A stretch of 64,000 nucleotides of DNA from an uncultured Desulfobacter sp. (lineage in GTDB: Bacteria > Desulfobacterota > Desulfobacteria > Desulfobacterales > Desulfobacteraceae). A model generated the notes under the pieces. The model was not told the origin of the DNA. It ran no database searches and saw only the letters and a program-made list of their open reading frames with translations. Numbering within the stretch: the stretch's first letter is position 1; each line of letters begins with the position of its first letter. Positions 62,218 through 64,000 of this stretch are shown in pieces. The DNA is taken from positions 6,280,501 to 6,344,500 of the forward strand of contig NZ_OY762929.1 of assembly GCF_963666675.1 (NCBI RefSeq), read 5' to 3'. The translations under genes and the position numbers were made by a program.

Positions 62218-64000
62218 TTAACTCTCGGTTGGTTTCTCTACTGGCCCGTCATTTTTGAGATCAAAGTAAAATTTTATGGCAAGGGACAGTGATGCCAGTT
62301 TTGACCGTATGGAATCCCCCCTTGATGTCAGGATCAAAGGCATATCACCACACAGAATAACCCCGGCAAGGGCAGCCCCGGACTGGGTCGTCAGGGTCTT
62401 CCATAAGATATTGCCCGAATCAATATCCGGCAGGATCAGCACATCTGCATTGCCCCTGATCCGGCCCGCGTAATGCTTCTCCTCGGCAATGCCAAAATCC
62501 ATCGCCACATCCAATGAAAGCGGCCCTTCCACAATACAATCATCTCTGTCGGCAAAACGGGCGGCAATCCGTTCGGCTTCAATGGAGCTGTCCACACTGC
62601 GGTTTACGTTTTCAACGGCGGAAATTACCGCCACCTTGGGCACCTTGATATTCAGGTTGTGCACTACTTTTAGTGCATTTTCAAGGATGGCAACCCGTTT
62701 TTCTTCATCCGGGTAGGTGTTCAATGCTCCATCTGAAAATGCCAGCAGCTTGCTCCGGGTGGGAATATCCACAATGGCGGTGTGGCTCATGACCTGTCCT
62801 TTTTGCAGGCGGCCGCTGGCTTTGAGATATTTAAACACGCCCCTTAGGATATCTTCGGTGTGGATACGCCCCTTCATCAGGATATCAACCTTGCCCTGGT
62901 CCAAAAGGCTGACCGCTTCTTCCACGGGGGTTTCCGTATCAATGATGGTGTAGTTGTCATTGTCGATGACAAGGTCGTATTCATAGGCCATCTGGTTGAT
63001 TTCCTGGAAATCACCCAGGAGGACAAACTTGGAGATGCGGAACTGGCCCTCTTCATTGGCCCGTTTGGCCGCCTGGATCGCCTCTTCGTTATTGGCGCCC
63101 ACAATGGCGATGGTCGGCGCATAATTTTCTTTGACCGTCAGGTATGCCGCATCAATGATATCGTCCAGGGTGGTCAACGGCGCGCCTTTCTTCTTGAACC
63201 GGATTTCGCGTTTGAAGACCGGGGTGTCAATCAGTACATCTTCATCATGCCTTTTTTTTGCCAGCTCATCCCGTTCGGTTTCATAGTCTTTGAGTGACTC
63301 GGGGGCAAAATAGCCCCGGATCTGCCCGGCCGCCAGGGCATCATGTTCATAGTAGCCTGGCAGGGTCACCACGGGGAAACGCCCTGCGATATTCTGTTTA
63401 ACCCGGTGCATCATGTCGGCATTGGAGGCAAGTCCGCCGGTAATGGCCATGACCTTGACGTCTGCCCCGTCAGCGGTCATTTCCAGCATGCCGCCGGCAA
63501 TTTTTCTTGCCATAAAGTTTTGAACCAATTCTATTTTTTTGCGCTGCACAGGGGTGGCACCCTGGCGCAGGAACCCGATCATTGCGTAGAAATCATTGGT
63601 GCCCACAAGGGAGAGAAGCCCGCCCCGGCTGTCCATGACCTGTTCAAGGTCCCGGATGGAGATATCCTTGGATTTGATGGCTTTAATGACCCGGTCGATG
63701 TCTATGGCACCGCTTCGACTGGTTGACGGCAGGCCGGAATAGGCGTCGATGAGCATGGTGACCCGGCCTTGCCTGTGGGCGGCCAGGGAGGTACCACCGC
63801 CTAAATGGGCGGTGACGGCGTTCACCTGCTCCGGTGTCTGATTCATTAACGACGCCACGATCCGCCATACCGCCTTGTGGCTTAAATAATGGGCCCCGGC
63901 CCCGTTGCGCTTGATTCTTACAAAGCCTGTAACCCGGTCCACCAGATCCATTTCGTCACAGACAAAGGGGTCTGTGGTGGTCAGCAACGGATCCTTCTGG
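62218..64000 (-). CDS. Fused butyrate/acetate-kinase-like and phosphotransacylase protein, N-terminus off the edge
   Basis: At least 594 residues; the frame is still open at base 64000, so the start is missing. The N-terminal part matches the C-terminal half of butyrate kinase/acetate kinase (AHLGGGTSLAAHRQGR, SGLPSTSRSGAIDID, AITGGLASNADMMHRV). From about residue 280 a phosphate butyryl/acetyltransferase domain follows (PTIAIVGANNEEAIQAAKRA, RADV-like LILPDIDSGNILWKTLT, GVILCGDMPLILTSRGDSI). Fusion would couple acyl-CoA to acyl phosphate to ATP in one chain. The substrate is probably a short or branched acyl group (inference). Confidence 0.82.
   Translation of the reverse strand, partial: QKDPLLTTTDPFVCDEMDLVDRVTGFVRIKRNGAGAHYLSHKAVWRIVASLMNQTPEQVNAVTAHLGGGTSLAAHRQGRVTMLIDAYSGLPSTSRSGAIDIDRVIKAIKSKDISIRDLEQVMDSRGGLLSLVGTNDFYAMIGFLRQGATPVQRKKIELVQNFMARKIAGGMLEMTADGADVKVMAITGGLASNADMMHRVKQNIAGRFPVVTLPGYYEHDALAAGQIRGYFAPESLKDYETERDELAKKRHDEDVLIDTPVFKREIRFKKKGAPLTTLDDIIDAAYLTVKENYAPTIAIVGANNEEAIQAAKRANEEGQFRISKFVLLGDFQEINQMAYEYDLVIDNDNYTIIDTETPVEEAVSLLDQGKVDILMKGRIHTEDILRGVFKYLKASGRLQKGQVMSHTAIVDIPTRSKLLAFSDGALNTYPDEEKRVAILENALKVVHNLNIKVPKVAVISAVENVNRSVDSSIEAERIAARFADRDDCIVEGPLSLDVAMDFGIAEEKHYAGRIRGNADVLILPDIDSGNILWKTLTTQSGAALAGVILCGDMPLILTSRGDSIRSKLASLSLAIKFYFDLKNDGPVEKPTES

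Overview
The window looks like chromosomal DNA of an anaerobic, Gram-negative, sulfate-reducer-like bacterium (Desulfobacterota; a Desulfobacteraceae-type genome is my inference). The reasons are its roughly 50 % GC, TRAP transport with a TatT lipoprotein, many hybrid histidine kinases, PocR sensor domains, radical-SAM enzymes, a B12-riboswitch-controlled cobT, a molybdenum xanthine dehydrogenase set, and a TonB2-type energising system. There are no rRNAs, tRNAs that I could recognise, CRISPR arrays or intact insertion sequences. Both window edges cut genes: a thiolase on the left and a fused acyl kinase/phosphotransacylase on the right.

Layout. 0-3 kb: thiolase, TetR regulator and tandem UspA, all on the minus strand. 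3.4-13.4 kb: GAF hybrid kinase, hisD, aminotransferase, a UPF0251-DtxR regulator pair behind a promoter framed by two dyads, RtcB, and a very large ABC_sub_bind/PAS/PocR hybrid kinase. 13.6-17.4 kb: TRAP operon tatT-dctP-dctQ-dctM. 17.6-21.6 kb: NfeD-NfeD-FloA-small membrane protein, a flotillin membrane-domain module. 21.7-26.9 kb: NarL-type regulator, DEAD-box helicase, PRiA4-ORF3-like protein, riboswitch-cobT, small hypothetical, YczE-like membrane protein. 27.1-32.1 kb: Fe-alcohol dehydrogenase, MATE exporter, two DNA-repair genes (endonuclease IV and a Pyr_excise/DUF1722 protein) and a glutamine amidotransferase. 32.1-37.9 kb: an AT-richer, gene-poor stretch with a PocR kinase, Cys-cluster protein, PACE exporter with divergent LysR regulator, and an orphan. 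38.1-45 kb: M23 peptidase plus a translationally coupled guanine deaminase-xanthine dehydrogenase operon, and a PflX-like radical SAM protein. 45.5-48 kb: free periplasmic Cache-like protein and chemoreceptor.

The most coherent system is at 48.0-60.2 kb. A minus-strand operon encodes a ChuW/HutW-type radical SAM protein (anaerobic heme opening), an ECF-type importer (S, T and fused AA subunits), a flavodoxin and a TonB-dependent receptor. Divergent from it is a complete TonB2-like energiser (DUF3450, TtpC, ExbB, ExbD, TonB, TPR). Together they read as an oxygen-independent heme/tetrapyrrole capture and breakdown locus in which an ECF importer replaces the usual binding-protein-dependent heme ABC importer.

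The second notable signal is a non-coding repeat of about 95 nt, with at least nine full or partial copies at 0.6-0.8, 19.6-20.9 and 45.3-46.2 kb. Copies lie head-to-tail, always in the same orientation relative to the gene downstream, often ending just before its ribosome binding site. Their stems differ between copies by paired changes, which suggests a conserved fold. The right end (60.3-64 kb) holds a decayed addiction-module antitoxin, a Leu/Phe/Val dehydrogenase, a zinc-ribbon PilZ protein and the kinase/phosphotransacylase fusion.
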